Assembly (NCBI RefSeq): GCF_037975245.1
Contig: NC_092568.1
Coordinates: forward strand, 12,611,501 to 12,675,500
Reading direction: 5' to 3'
Origin: Apostichopus japonicus
Taxonomy: Eukaryota > Echinodermata > Holothuroidea > Aspidochirotida > Stichopodidae
DNA: 64,000 bases
Part shown: positions 61,701 through 64,000 of the stretch, piece after piece
Position numbering within the stretch: position 1 is the first letter of the stretch
How the letters are laid out: each line of letters opens with the position of its first letter
The notes under the pieces: generated by a model
The model's input: the letters and a program-made list of their open reading frames with translations, nothing else
Databases searched by the model: none
Told to the model about the DNA's origin: nothing
Made by a program: the position numbers and the translations under genes

Positions 61701-64000
61701 AAAGAAGAAAAAAAGCACTGGTTTAACTTAGCAAGCAATATGGGCAATTGTATTAAGAAAGGGCTAAATGCTGGTCTGATAAATCTATGTTGTATGAACT
61801 GGGAATCATCAATATGCAAGAAAACTTCACACAGATCACATGTTTAAAATCAGTTTATATTTTTTAAATGCTTGTATCATTTCTGGTTGTGGTTACCATT
61901 ACCACTGTGGGGACAATGAATATCTCACTGAGATTTCATCTTTGTCTCTATATGGTGAGATAATGTCACCATAAAGAGACAAAAATGAGGAAAAGTATAA
62001 GGAATTATGGATAGTTTGGTAAATTAAAGAATAATAATCATTAATTATGATGAATTATCATGCTTAAAGTGAAAATTTGGGTTTGAGTATTAAAAGTGTA
62101 GGATTATGATCGCATCTTACCATCATTCCATTCCCTGGCCTGCACTTTTATTTTTTTAATGGGAAGGGATGTCATTGGTTTCATGGTAGAGATTATCTTA
62201 ACATAATAGGATTAAGATTATCTCTTTAATACTTGAATTCATCTTCTCGTTTTATTTGATTTAAAGTGATGTAGAGAAGGTGCGAAGACAGAGCATCAGC
62301 AGTTTGGAGTCCATGAAGAAGGAACAAGAAGAAGAGGTAAGTTTACATTTGTCCCCATAGATCAATAATTAATAATGAAAATTAAAATCTTGAACCTAAA
62401 AAGACCGTCAAATCCTTGTTTGATATAAATAAAAAATATTTATATAAAAAACCTTGCTTAAAACTAACAATAGTCTTTGGAAAACTTTCATCAGCTTCAA
62501 AATCAAACATTCATCACTAATAACTGAATATTGGTTGTCAGTATTAACAAAATGTGCTTATTATGTAGTAGACTGCTTGACAAGTGGGAACTTGAGGTGC
62601 CCTATCACTATTGCTATTCACACTCTGACCAATGCCAACCCCATCCAACAACAATCCTAGTAAAACTTCAATGTAATATTTAAACTGTCCACAAATTTAA
62701 AGATATCTACCTTGCTATGAATTTTCTCATAATTCTTCCAAACCAAAGACCACACAAGTCAGGTGTGAAATTAGATCACAAATTAAACAACTCTTGATGG
62801 AGTACTTTACCTTGTGTCATATTTAGCGAATGCAATTACTCTTCTTTGTTGATCCTGCAAGGAATTTTCGCGACGTGTAATAGGAAGGGTTCCATCTTTT
62901 TTTGTTATTGAGGTGGTGGGGAGGGATTGGGGATGGGTACGGGGTTTTTCCTTTTTACGTTCATGTTCTTTACCCATCTCATGCATCTCATCTTCACAGA
63001 TATTGAAGAAGCAGGTACACCATGAGGATATTCTCATTGAACTTTATCGCAAGCACTACGAAGAAGAGAAACAGCTCCGTTTTGTTCATGCCAACCAACG
63101 CTATGAGCTGGAACAGCTGCTGATGGAGAAGGTCCATAGCAAGCAGCTCAAGGCCCTCGACAAACAGCAAAAGAAGTGAGCAGTCAAAATGCTTTTCTTC
63201 ATCTATTTCAAACTTTCAAACCAAAAAATGCATATTTATTTTATTCTCTCATTTGTTTTTTACCGTTTGGCTATTTTTTGGCTGTTTTAGATTTATTATA
63301 TTATGATTAAGTTTTTTGGAGAATAAATTACTTCTTAAGTTGTAGGCTATTTGTGTCTATGCGGTAACCTTTGAAGAATAACTTTCAAAGGCGCAAAATT
63401 AATTTGATAGGTTGCAGACTTGTTTTCAGTGAAGGCATATTTCTGACACCTTTAATTTTTGGAAAATTTTTACCATTAAACATCTGGGGGCGATATCAGT
63501 TAAAGTGGTGGGACTATATACGAAGTCTATCACAGACCATTAGGTCAATTGCTCAGATAAAACACAAAACTTGTATGAAACTAAATAGAGTTTTATGGCC
63601 TGTAATACTATCTTTACAATGCATTGTAAATTTTCCAAGGACAAATGGTGTTGCCTGTCATCCAAATGGTGCTTTGTAGTATATATGAAGAGTTATTGTG
63701 AATATACCTACAATGGATTAACATTTACATTTAGGTCTACACCGAGGAATCCATGTCATCTTCAATTTAAACCTTCCAAAAATATATCAGAGGTTTATGT
63801 GTTTTTTTTATTGTTTTTTTAATTGATTTACTATGTGATCAGATTTATTGTAATTTAACTAGATACTAAATTCATTTTACAAATGATACATTAGACTTGG
63901 AGAAGCTGCTGACCAATGACATTTCTTTATATTTGACAATGACAGGGAGGAGGGCGACCTGAGAAAGATGATGGAGAAACATAACCTGGATCAGAGGAGG
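1640..64000 (+). CDS. PLCB: Phospholipase C-beta gene, 30 exons, partial at both ends
   Basis: Gene-level entry; exons are listed separately. The product hydrolyses PIP2 to IP3 and diacylglycerol at the plasma membrane downstream of Gq-type G proteins. Joined exons give 1,115 uninterrupted codons. In fragment numbering: end of EF hands and X domain about 1-187, X-Y linker 188-480, Y domain 480-626, C2 domain 627-784, Ser/Thr-rich linker 785-941, basic coiled-coil C-terminal domain 942-1115. The long C-terminal domain separates PLC-beta from delta, gamma and epsilon. The acidic linker and the motif [12 protein letters not shown] favour the PLCB1/2/3 class, while SFENHC and MPQIFWN are also found in PLCB4/norpA, so the subclass is left open. 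PH and EF1-3 exons are missing upstream, as are the last coiled-coil exons and stop codon. All introns used are GT-AG and all phases agree. Confidence 0.95.
1787..4930. other. Intron 1
   Basis: 3.1 kb, AT-rich. Contains a poly-C/CCCTCC tract at about 2306-2328, a short aatacag repeat at 3163-3200 and a GAAA run near 3892-3906. The small open frames carry no recognisable protein. Confidence 0.7.
4931..5082 (+). CDS. PLCB: PLC-beta exon 2: X domain catalytic core
   Basis: Acceptor tctcgtttag, donor gtatgt; phase 1 in, phase 0 out. Encodes [20 protein letters not shown], then [10 protein letters not shown] and [17 protein letters not shown]. The Glu (5002-5004) and Asp (5008-5010) of VELDCWDG are Ca2+ ligands. 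The His of ITHG (5047-5049) is the second catalytic histidine. All are intact, so an active enzyme is expected. Confidence 0.96.
5083..7485. other. Intron 2
   Basis: 2.4 kb without recognisable features apart from simple AT-rich sequence. The last 40 bases are a strong pyrimidine tract before exon 3. Open frames at 6469-7074 show no known protein. Confidence 0.7.
7486..7565 (+). CDS. PLCB: PLC-beta exon 3: X domain
   Basis: Preceded by a strong pyrimidine tract and ttcag; donor gtgaga; phase 0 in, phase 2 out. Encodes [20 protein letters not shown] followed by SFENHC. The Glu of ENH (7552-7554) matches the conserved Ca2+-binding Glu of PLC X domains. The last codon (Thr) is split with exon 4. 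Confidence 0.95.
8409..8493 (+). CDS. PLCB: PLC-beta exon 4: X domain
   Basis: Acceptor tccttcag, donor gtaagc; phase 2 in, phase 0 out. Encodes [20 protein letters not shown] and VDPLDDYP, the helix after the ENH motif. The QAKMAxYCRxIFGD pattern is typical of PLC-beta. A 33-bp minisatellite begins about 115 bases downstream in the next intron. Confidence 0.95.
8608..10008. repeat. 33-bp minisatellite, about 42 copies (intron 4)
   Basis: The unit contains taactataccagatgcag followed by tttagattcagtcag. Variants change tatacc to aaacc or tgtacc and cagtcag to cactcag, and several copies carry an extra agt before tttag. A subset has an aberrant atcagatttggattag block. Edges are degenerate and the centre more uniform, typical of a decaying tandem array. 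Intronic, with no coding role seen. Confidence 0.95.
11160..11705. repeat. Degenerate tandem repeat of agtgctggttac units (intron 4)
   Basis: Short words such as cagtgctggtta and tgtactggttgatatcag recur throughout. A longer block (ggttactcccagtactattt and onwards) is repeated near 11200 and 11298, and a third block near 11510-11650 resembles it. The array ends about 70 bases before the exon 5 acceptor. Confidence 0.85.
11774..11873 (+). CDS. PLCB: PLC-beta exon 5: end of X domain, start of X-Y linker
   Basis: Acceptor tttctcctcag, donor gtaggt; phase 0 in, phase 1 out. Encodes [20 protein letters not shown] and [21 protein letters not shown] carries the lysines that contact the substrate phosphates in PLC enzymes. 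The basic tail starts the X-Y linker. Its phase-1 end lets it join directly to any of exons 6-14. Confidence 0.94.
11874..12952. other. Intron 5
   Basis: 1.1 kb. Contains a poly-C run near 12219 and the perfect inverted repeat at 12850-12904 listed separately. Nothing else recognised. Confidence 0.7.
12850..12904. repeat. Perfect 22-bp inverted repeat beside exon 6
   Basis: Arms at 12850-12871 and 12883-12904 are exact reverse complements, separated by 11 bases (tgacactttcg). In pre-mRNA this gives a very stable stem-loop ending 48 bases before the exon 6 acceptor at 12953. It could be a tiny fold-back element or a splicing-control structure. Confidence 0.92.
12953..13012 (+). CDS. PLCB: PLC-beta exon 6: X-Y linker cassette
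   Basis: 60 bases, phase 1 in and out; acceptor ccatctag, donor gtaaaa. Encodes the polar segment [19 protein letters not shown] after a split Gly. No known domain. It is rich in Ser, Thr, Lys and Asn and likely disordered. A perfect 22-bp inverted repeat ends 48 bases upstream. Support is splice signals and phase rather than protein similarity, and it may be spliced alternatively. Confidence 0.7.
14191..14526. mobile_element. hAT-like miniature inverted-repeat element (intron 6)
   Basis: Starts CAGGGGTTCCCTAA and ends with the near reverse complement TTAGAGAAACCCTG (12 of 14 match). Flanked by 8-bp direct repeats ccctaggg (14183-14190) and ccctagag (14527-14534), 7 of 8 identical. CAGGGGTT-type ends with 8-bp target duplications are typical of hAT transposons. 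It is 336 bp with no transposase, so non-autonomous. The minus-strand open frame inside has no known protein. Confidence 0.82.
15560..16245. repeat. 39-bp minisatellite (intron 6)
   Basis: Unit contains gttatagaatgatgtaac and tgttacaatgtagtgtgact. Because 39 is divisible by three, the minus strand stays open as a 13-residue repeat ([13 protein letters not shown] type), giving two artefactual frames at 15617-15811 and 15827-16258. The array ends about 80 bases before candidate exon 7. Confidence 0.93.
16323..16451 (+). CDS. PLCB: Possible X-Y linker cassette exon 7 (Trp-containing)
   Basis: 129 bases, phase 1 in and out; acceptor atccctccgaag, donor gtagct (weak at +5). Encodes [20 protein letters not shown], then [20 protein letters not shown]. 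Three Trp and hydrophobic stretches make it unlike the other Ser-rich linker exons. I recognise no domain. It lies just after the 39-bp minisatellite. Retained open frame plus matching phase at both ends argue for an exon; lack of similarity and modest splice sites argue against. It could be rarely used or chance. Confidence 0.45.
16452..19608. other. Intron 7
   Basis: 3.2 kb. Contains a poly-C/poly-A junction near 16626-16645, a CT-rich tract at 18115-18255 and a 13-G run at 19510-19522. No other exon or element recognised. Confidence 0.65.
18115..18255. repeat. Pyrimidine-rich CCCCTCCC/CCTTCCCC tract
   Basis: About 140 bases almost only C and T on the + strand, with irregular cccctccc and ccttcccc words. 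It can form purine-pyrimidine triplex structure. The Pro/Leu/Ser and Gly/Glu open frames on both strands are by-products of the composition. Confidence 0.9.
19609..19695 (+). CDS. PLCB: PLC-beta exon 8: X-Y linker cassette with RRFS motif
   Basis: 87 bases, phase 1 in and out; acceptor gttgtcag with a good pyrimidine tract, donor gtatta. Encodes [20 protein letters not shown] then [13 protein letters not shown] is a basophilic-kinase-type site, followed by a Ser run and an acidic stretch. A run of 13 G lies 87 bases upstream of the acceptor. Probably disordered regulatory linker; role inferred only. Confidence 0.8.
20110..20690. repeat. Degenerate tandem repeat, about 53-bp unit (intron 8)
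   Basis: About ten diverged copies containing tattttactttaaaaccat, ctatatcatggttaaaacac and aatatttag. Copies differ by several substitutions and indels, so the array is old. AT-rich, non-coding. Confidence 0.88.
21733..21757 (+). other. G-rich tract, possible G-quadruplex, upstream of exon 9
   Basis: Ten G, then ttgtt, five G, t, four G. It lies 112-136 bases before the exon 9 acceptor. Splitting the long run gives four G tracts with short loops. Structural role is inferred. Confidence 0.6.
21869..21961 (+). CDS. PLCB: PLC-beta exon 9: X-Y linker cassette with KRVS motif
   Basis: 93 bases, phase 1 in and out; acceptor ttaaacag, donor gtatgc. Encodes [20 protein letters not shown] then [11 protein letters not shown]. 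The basic start with KRVS is followed by an acidic tail (YDEDD). It ends in A rather than G, unlike exons 5-8 and 10-13, so the first residue of the next exon changes when this one is used (for example Ile instead of Val at exon 10). Confidence 0.8.
23601..23753. repeat. 153-bp near-perfect palindrome (fold-back element)
   Basis: Outer arms 23601-23633 and 23721-23753 are exact 33-bp reverse complements. Inner arms (ttcacgcgttaagcgatcat at 23639 on, and its partner ending at 23715) pair with one mismatch. The central loop holds a second copy of tctgatgatcgct, so two alternative hairpins are possible. A short direct repeat (ctagtctcaa) follows at the right edge. No coding capacity. Confidence 0.9.
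23834..23912. repeat. TA-rich microsatellite (tatatgatag type)
   Basis: Runs of tatata followed by several tagtatatatga units, starting about 80 bases after the palindrome. Confidence 0.85.
26109..26201 (+). CDS. PLCB: PLC-beta exon 10: X-Y linker cassette with RKVS motif
   Basis: 93 bases, phase 1 in and out; acceptor cattgtcag, donor gtatgt. Encodes [20 protein letters not shown] then [14 protein letters not shown] is a basophilic kinase-type motif, and the SEDT tail is acidic. The hexapeptide RKVSKI recurs in exon 23. Pattern and phase match the neighbouring cassettes. Confidence 0.82.
26367..26870. repeat. Three tandem copies of a unit of about 170 bp (intron 10)
   Basis: The phrase ttgacatcaggtta begins copies near 26369, 26541 and 26708. 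Each is followed by actcaaa, an AT-rich middle and an agcat-containing end. The copies are diverged. The array begins about 170 bases after exon 10. Confidence 0.8.
28230..28640 (-). mobile_element. SINE-like dispersed repeat (intron 10)
   Basis: Read on the minus strand it ends with gtgctatacaagcaccggtg followed by an AAT-type trinucleotide run. A block with ggttcaatgcgcc in + orientation lies just inside. Tails of this kind (tgctatataag plus AAT repeats) are common on SINE or CR1-type retroposons in marine invertebrates and fish. The left boundary is uncertain and there is no protein. Call rests on remembered pattern only. Confidence 0.45.
29731..29808 (+). CDS. PLCB: PLC-beta exon 11: X-Y linker cassette with RKIS motif
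   Basis: 78 bases, phase 1 in and out; acceptor attaaactag, donor gtagtc. Encodes [20 protein letters not shown] then GEDDHR. Same layout as exons 9 and 10: small residue, basic cluster, Ser, Ser-rich middle, acidic end. SSLPxP here resembles SSLPGL in exon 10. Likely part of a duplicated exon series. Confidence 0.82.
29834..29860 (+). other. Two DR1-like nuclear receptor half-site pairs
   Basis: GGGTCAAAGGTTA occurs at 29834-29846 and again at 29848-29860. Each is a direct repeat of AGGTCA-like half sites with one-base spacing, the type bound by HNF4 and RXR heterodimers. It lies 25 bases after exon 11. It may simply be a 14-bp tandem duplication. Confidence 0.35.
30569..30589 (+). other. 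G-quadruplex-type motif
   Basis: GGGGG at, GGG ac, GGG a, GGGGG: four tracts with loops of two, two and one base. Deep in intron 11, not near an exon. Confidence 0.6.
32426..32637. repeat. Three copies of a 72-bp tandem repeat (intron 11)
   Basis: Copies start with aactattgaagt near 32426, 32498 and 32570 and include gtggtttacacac and tatgatcacatga. Copies are nearly identical, so the duplication is young. The array ends about 75 bases before exon 12. Confidence 0.92.
32714..32803 (+). CDS. PLCB: PLC-beta exon 12: X-Y linker cassette with AAKSK start
   Basis: 90 bases, phase 1 in and out; acceptor ctgtatttttag, donor gtatca. Encodes [20 protein letters not shown] then [10 protein letters not shown]. 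Ser/Ala-rich and low complexity. The opening closely resembles exon 13 ([11 protein letters not shown]) and exon 14 (AAKSPS), and both cassettes end in Glu. This pair is the clearest sign of exon duplication in the linker. Confidence 0.82.
34150..34227 (+). CDS. PLCB: PLC-beta exon 13: X-Y linker cassette with APKSK start
   Basis: 78 bases, phase 1 in and out; acceptor tgtgtttctag, donor gtatat followed by a short TA repeat. Encodes [20 protein letters not shown] then TAGDSE. Ser/Thr-rich with an acidic end, paralogous in appearance to exon 12, 1.3 kb upstream. The largest intron but one of the gene follows (6.5 kb). Confidence 0.8.
34431..34449 (+). repeat. Poly-C run of 19
   Basis: Uninterrupted 19 C, about 200 bases after exon 13. 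One of many C or G homopolymers in this gene; length in the assembly may be unreliable. Confidence 0.9.
35261..35573. repeat. 155-bp tandem duplication carrying an acceptor-like site
   Basis: Copy 1 at 35261-35415 and copy 2 at 35416-35573 share acccggac, ttatttcttggtattga, ggtggttt(c)cagga and ttgaccatt(a/g)agtag. Both have a pyrimidine tract plus cag before GATG(G/A)GATGTAG. Copy 1 reads 16 codons after the acceptor; copy 2 stops at once. Confidence 0.88.
39581..39753. repeat. Direct duplication of about 70 bp
   Basis: Blocks at 39581-39650 and 39685-39753 share ataatttc(t/a)gagattattg and aaaagaaaattaaatttagt, followed by atataag. Confidence 0.88.
40610..40640 (+). other. G-rich tract upstream of exon 14
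   Basis: A run of ten or so G, then tggaaggagga and a further six G. It lies 108-138 bases before the exon 14 acceptor. Confidence 0.6.
40748..40893 (+). CDS. PLCB: PLC-beta exon 14: acidic X-Y linker
   Basis: 146 bases, phase 1 in, phase 0 out; acceptor tttctttttttaaag, donor gtgggt. Encodes [20 protein letters not shown], then [21 protein letters not shown] strongly acidic stretch here is a family feature of PLC-beta: the negative X-Y linker blocks the active site until the enzyme is pressed against the membrane. As the only linker exon that changes phase, it is probably always included. A G-rich tract lies 108-138 bases upstream. Confidence 0.92.
41704..43075. repeat. 27-bp minisatellite with 108-bp higher-order unit (intron 14)
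   Basis: Unit: attggtctc(a/g)ctgattg followed by attcaatcag; about 50 copies. Period 27 keeps the + strand open as a nine-residue repeat (SLIDSIRLV) at 41640-42152 and 42212-42502, and the minus strand at 42181-42561. Between about 42580 and 42915 the array becomes a higher-order repeat of four units: the variant aataagat recurs at 42583, 42691, 42799 and (as aataacat) 42907, exactly 108 apart. Confidence 0.95.
43452..43548 (+). CDS. PLCB: PLC-beta exon 15: start of Y domain
   Basis: Acceptor tcacaaccag, donor gtaagt; phase 0 in, phase 1 out. Encodes [20 protein letters not shown] then [12 protein letters not shown]. The pattern MSxLVNYxQPVxFxSF marks the start of the Y half-barrel in PLC-beta1/3 enzymes. 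Confidence 0.95.
44071..44113 (+). other. G-rich tract upstream of exon 16
   Basis: gagggaggggaaccatgtgg followed by eight G, agaggaggg. About 100-135 bases before the exon 16 acceptor. Confidence 0.6.
44209..44293 (+). CDS. PLCB: PLC-beta exon 16: Y domain
   Basis: Acceptor tttctccag, donor gtatcc; phase 1 in, phase 2 out. Encodes [20 protein letters not shown] then KEKPTEFVR. The Ser of TSFVET matches the conserved substrate-phosphate-binding Ser of PLC Y domains. A G-rich tract lies about 100-135 bases upstream. Confidence 0.94.
45002..45074 (+). CDS. PLCB: PLC-beta exon 17: Y domain substrate-binding strand
   Basis: Acceptor ccttcaccag, donor gtatga; phase 2 in, phase 0 out. Encodes [20 protein letters not shown] then YMPQ. 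[15 protein letters not shown] is the hallmark of the PLC Y box; its Arg contacts the inositol phosphates. Highly conserved, so the call is secure. Confidence 0.96.
45115..45330 (+). repeat. C-rich tracts in intron 17
   Basis: Two clusters of ccctccccct-type sequence, at about 45115-45148 (40 bases after exon 17) and 45288-45322. The complementary strand has G-quadruplex potential. No gene. Confidence 0.6.
45688..45739 (+). CDS. PLCB: PLC-beta exon 18: Y domain
   Basis: 52 bases; acceptor ccctgtttag, donor gtaaac; phase 0 in, phase 1 out. Encodes [17 protein letters not shown], the core PLC motif FWNxGxQxVALNFQ. The next exon completes a split Asp codon (DLPMQLN). Confidence 0.95.
46223..46377 (+). 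CDS. PLCB: PLC-beta exon 19: end of Y domain, start of C2
   Basis: Acceptor tttgtaatcag, donor gtgaat; phase 1 in, phase 0 out. Encodes [40 protein letters not shown] and [24 protein letters not shown] is the typical end of the PLC barrel; the last part leads into the first C2 strand. Confidence 0.96.
46571..46591 (+). repeat. Poly-T run of 21
   Basis: Uninterrupted T run in intron 19. A similar run of 20 T is at 49387-49406 in intron 22. Confidence 0.9.
46831..46995 (+). CDS. PLCB: PLC-beta exon 20: C2 domain, first half
   Basis: Acceptor ctattctcag, donor gtacac; phase 0 in and out. Encodes [40 protein letters not shown] and [15 protein letters not shown]. SGQxLSDKxxGxYVEIDxYGLP and NGLNPxY identify the PLC C2 domain, which packs on the barrel and, in PLC-beta, helps bind Gq. 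Confidence 0.96.
46996..48265. other. Intron 20
   Basis: 1.3 kb. Has a G-rich stretch at 47779-47798 and a short direct repeat at 47960-48035, where ttgatccccatatatccaga occurs twice. Nothing else recognised. Confidence 0.65.
48266..48368 (+). CDS. PLCB: PLC-beta exon 21: C2 domain, second half
   Basis: Acceptor catcctcaag, donor gtaagt; phase 0 in, phase 1 out. Encodes [20 protein letters not shown] then [14 protein letters not shown]. [16 protein letters not shown] is the conserved C2 end. The last 17 or so bases of this exon and its donor are the first copy of a decayed minisatellite of about 64 bp that continues into the intron. Confidence 0.95.
48350..48600. repeat. Decayed minisatellite of about 64 bp that includes the exon 21 donor
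   Basis: The phrase gagaccctgcgtccaggtaa at the exon 21 end is echoed by gagacaccacgtcttagcaa, gagagaccacgttcaggtat and gagataccgcattcaggtta, at spacings of 63-65 bases. Each copy continues with a diverged form of ccatttcaggga. The first copy supplies coding sequence and the real 5' splice site; later copies have weaker donor-like sites. Confidence 0.72.
48990..49195 (+). CDS. PLCB: PLC-beta exon 22: end of C2 and start of helix-turn-helix region
   Basis: Acceptor tcatttgcag, donor gtcaga (not the best consensus); phase 1 in, phase 0 out. Encodes [40 protein letters not shown] and [20 protein letters not shown]. The part after the DALSNPI helix corresponds to the PLC-beta region that contacts G-alpha-q, although I cannot confirm the key Leu/Asn contacts by alignment. 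The reading frame would stay open for 96 bases into the intron, so retention could give a truncated form. Confidence 0.94.
49709..50012 (+). CDS. PLCB: PLC-beta exon 23: Ser/Thr/Ala/Pro-rich proximal C-terminal linker
   Basis: 304 bases, phase 0 in, phase 1 out; acceptor tctttgtag, donor gtttgt. Encodes [20 protein letters not shown], an Ala/Pro-rich stretch ([14 protein letters not shown]), then [20 protein letters not shown] and Ser-rich [11 protein letters not shown]. Low complexity and probably disordered; the same position in vertebrate PLC-beta is also variable. TPRKVSKI shares six residues with exon 10. An internal gtaatg at 49727 could act as an early donor. Confidence 0.88.
50013..53969. 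other. Intron 23
   Basis: 4 kb. Begins with a TA/tatatg microsatellite (50158-50272). The 159-codon frame at 50941-51420 has no recognisable similarity and AT-driven composition. No exon found. Confidence 0.65.
50158..50272. repeat. TATATG/TA microsatellite
   Basis: Alternating tatata blocks broken by tgtttatata units, about 145 bases after exon 23. Confidence 0.93.
53970..54092 (+). CDS. PLCB: PLC-beta exon 24: phospho-motif cassette in C-terminal linker
   Basis: 123 bases, phase 1 in and out; acceptor tactcacag, donor gtatag. Encodes [40 protein letters not shown] and a final Ser. ARSASL and RSVSAP are basophilic kinase-type sites; RSVSAP also fits the classical mode-1 14-3-3 binding pattern. 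The symmetric phase means it can be skipped without changing frame. It lies between the Gq-binding region and the coiled coil. Confidence 0.83.
54093..56669. other. Introns 24 and 25 (with exon 25 between)
   Basis: 1.4 and 1.2 kb, AT-rich. Apart from exon 25 I see no further exon or repeat of note. Confidence 0.6.
55462..55505 (+). CDS. PLCB: PLC-beta exon 25: start of distal C-terminal domain
   Basis: 44 bases, phase 1 in, phase 0 out; acceptor aactctttcag, donor gtgagc. Encodes [15 protein letters not shown], matching the pattern ExEAxTxxxLKQxK that opens the long C-terminal helices of PLC-beta1/3. Short, but both splice sites are strong and the phases fit. Confidence 0.88.
56670..56866 (+). 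CDS. PLCB: PLC-beta exon 26: basic coiled-coil C-terminal domain
   Basis: Acceptor tcacgacag, donor gtgaga; phase 0 in, phase 2 out. Encodes [40 protein letters not shown] and a Lys-rich end ([10 protein letters not shown]). A long basic amphipathic helix, as expected for the PLC-beta distal C-terminal domain that binds membrane and G-alpha-q. The end matches the Lys-rich turn between the first helices. Confidence 0.93.
57696..57719 (+). CDS. PLCB: Probable 24-nt microexon (exon 27) in the C-terminal domain
   Basis: Flanked by a long pyrimidine tract and cataag upstream and a perfect gtgagt donor downstream; phase 2 in and out. Adds DDSSENVG between the Lys-rich end of exon 26 and exon 28. 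Exon 26 can also join exon 28 directly, so it is probably optional. Acidic and Ser-containing, in a loop between helices where vertebrate PLC-beta also has a Ser/Pro-rich stretch. Not provable without transcripts. Confidence 0.6.
58244..58352. repeat. Dispersed fold-back repeat, copy 1
   Basis: Shares aggggtaactttccat, atccaagagagatttgatct, tttttacttgcg and cccacacagag with 60941-61070. The second stem arm is mostly missing in this copy. Confidence 0.85.
60786..61204. repeat. Duplicated block flanking the fold-back repeat
   Basis: 60786-60932 and 61077-61204 share ataataaggtgacttat, aattcaatgtct or a close form, gagacagttt and gagat(t/a)ccatcttt. The fold-back repeat sits between the two copies, so a larger composite unit of about 290 bases may have duplicated. 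Confidence 0.82.
60941..61070. repeat. Dispersed fold-back repeat, copy 2
   Basis: Same family as 58244-58352. Has a 21-bp inverted repeat (60983-61003 and 61016-61036, one mismatch) around a 12-base loop, consistent with a small palindromic element. Confidence 0.85.
62267..62336 (+). CDS. PLCB: PLC-beta exon 28: C-terminal domain with RRQS motif
   Basis: 70 bases, phase 2 in, phase 0 out; acceptor tttgatttaaag, donor gtaagt. Encodes [20 protein letters not shown] then EEE. RRQS is a PKA-type consensus just before the next helix. The start (tgatg after aag) resembles the microexon at 57696. Confidence 0.88.
62918..62944 (+). other. G-quadruplex motif next to exon 29 acceptor
   Basis: Five G tracts (4, 3, 4, 3 and 4 G) with loops of one, three, two and three bases. 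It ends 56 bases before exon 29, close to where the branch point would be. Strongest quadruplex motif beside an exon in this window. Confidence 0.7.
63000..63175 (+). CDS. PLCB: PLC-beta exon 29: coiled-coil C-terminal domain
   Basis: Acceptor catcttcacag, donor gtgagc; phase 0 in, phase 2 out. Encodes [40 protein letters not shown] and [19 protein letters not shown]. Continuous heptad-like helix with high charge, as in the second and third helices of the PLC-beta distal domain. A G-quadruplex-type sequence lies 56-82 bases upstream of the acceptor. Confidence 0.93.
63176..63945. other. Intron 29
   Basis: 0.8 kb, AT-rich. The open frame at 63371-63679 has no recognisable protein. Nothing else seen. 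Confidence 0.65.
63946..64000 (+). CDS. PLCB: PLC-beta exon 30 (partial): coiled-coil C-terminal domain
   Basis: Acceptor ttgacaatgacag; phase 2 in. Encodes [18 protein letters not shown] and runs off the window at a codon boundary. The remaining coiled-coil exons, C-terminal tail and stop codon must lie downstream. Confidence 0.9.

Larger units (their letters stand above)
57720..62266. other. Intron 27 (4.5 kb)
   Basis: Contains a dispersed repeat in two copies (58244-58352 and 60941-61070), a duplicated block (60786-60932 and 61077-61204) and a G-rich stretch near 59003-59020. No exon recognised. Confidence 0.65.

Overview
The window is animal genomic DNA: AT-rich, with long introns, many tandem repeats and one gene spread across almost the whole length. 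The gene is on the + strand and encodes a phosphoinositide-specific phospholipase C of the beta class (PLC-beta), the Gq effector that cleaves PIP2 to IP3 and diacylglycerol. I built 30 exons from splice sites and continuous reading phase. They join to 3,347 coding bases, an open frame of 1,115 codons with no stop. The gene is cut at both ends: the PH domain and most of the EF hands lie upstream, and the end of the C-terminal coiled coil lies downstream. The protein is nearer PLCB1/2/3 (insect Plc21C class) in the X-Y linker border and acidic stretch, but has PLCB4/norpA-like positions in X and Y, so I only call the family. Minisatellites, a SINE-like tail of the marine-invertebrate type and a hAT-like miniature element suggest a marine invertebrate, perhaps an echinoderm. 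The species cannot be named from this sequence.

Layout: 1-1639, intron without an exon. 1640-11873, exons 1-5: end of the EF-hand region and the catalytic X domain, with all catalytic His, Asn, Glu and Asp positions intact. 12953-40893, exons 6-14: a greatly expanded X-Y linker in nine small exons over 28 kb. Eight of them (6-13) begin and end in phase 1, so any could be skipped without a frame shift; exon 14 carries the conserved acidic stretch. 43452-46377, exons 15-19: Y half of the TIM barrel. 46831-49195, exons 20-22: C2 domain. 49709-55505, exons 23-25: Ser/Thr-rich proximal C-terminal linker. 56670-64000, exons 26-30: basic coiled-coil C-terminal domain, including a 24-nt microexon.

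Introns hold large minisatellites (33-bp units near 9 kb, 39-bp near 16 kb, about 53-bp near 20.4 kb, 27-bp with a 108-bp higher-order unit near 42 kb), a hAT-like miniature element (14.2-14.5 kb), a 153-bp near-perfect palindrome (23.6 kb), a perfect 22-bp stem next to exon 6, and several G-rich tracts 50-140 bases upstream of acceptors.

The most interesting unit is the set of phase-1/phase-1 linker exons. Six of them (8-13) open with a basic residue cluster followed by Ser/Thr, often an R-x-x-S kinase-type motif, and most end acidic or polar. This looks like a family of duplicated cassettes inserted in the segment that autoinhibits PLC enzymes. I infer a splice-controlled phosphorylation module; no transcript evidence is available here.
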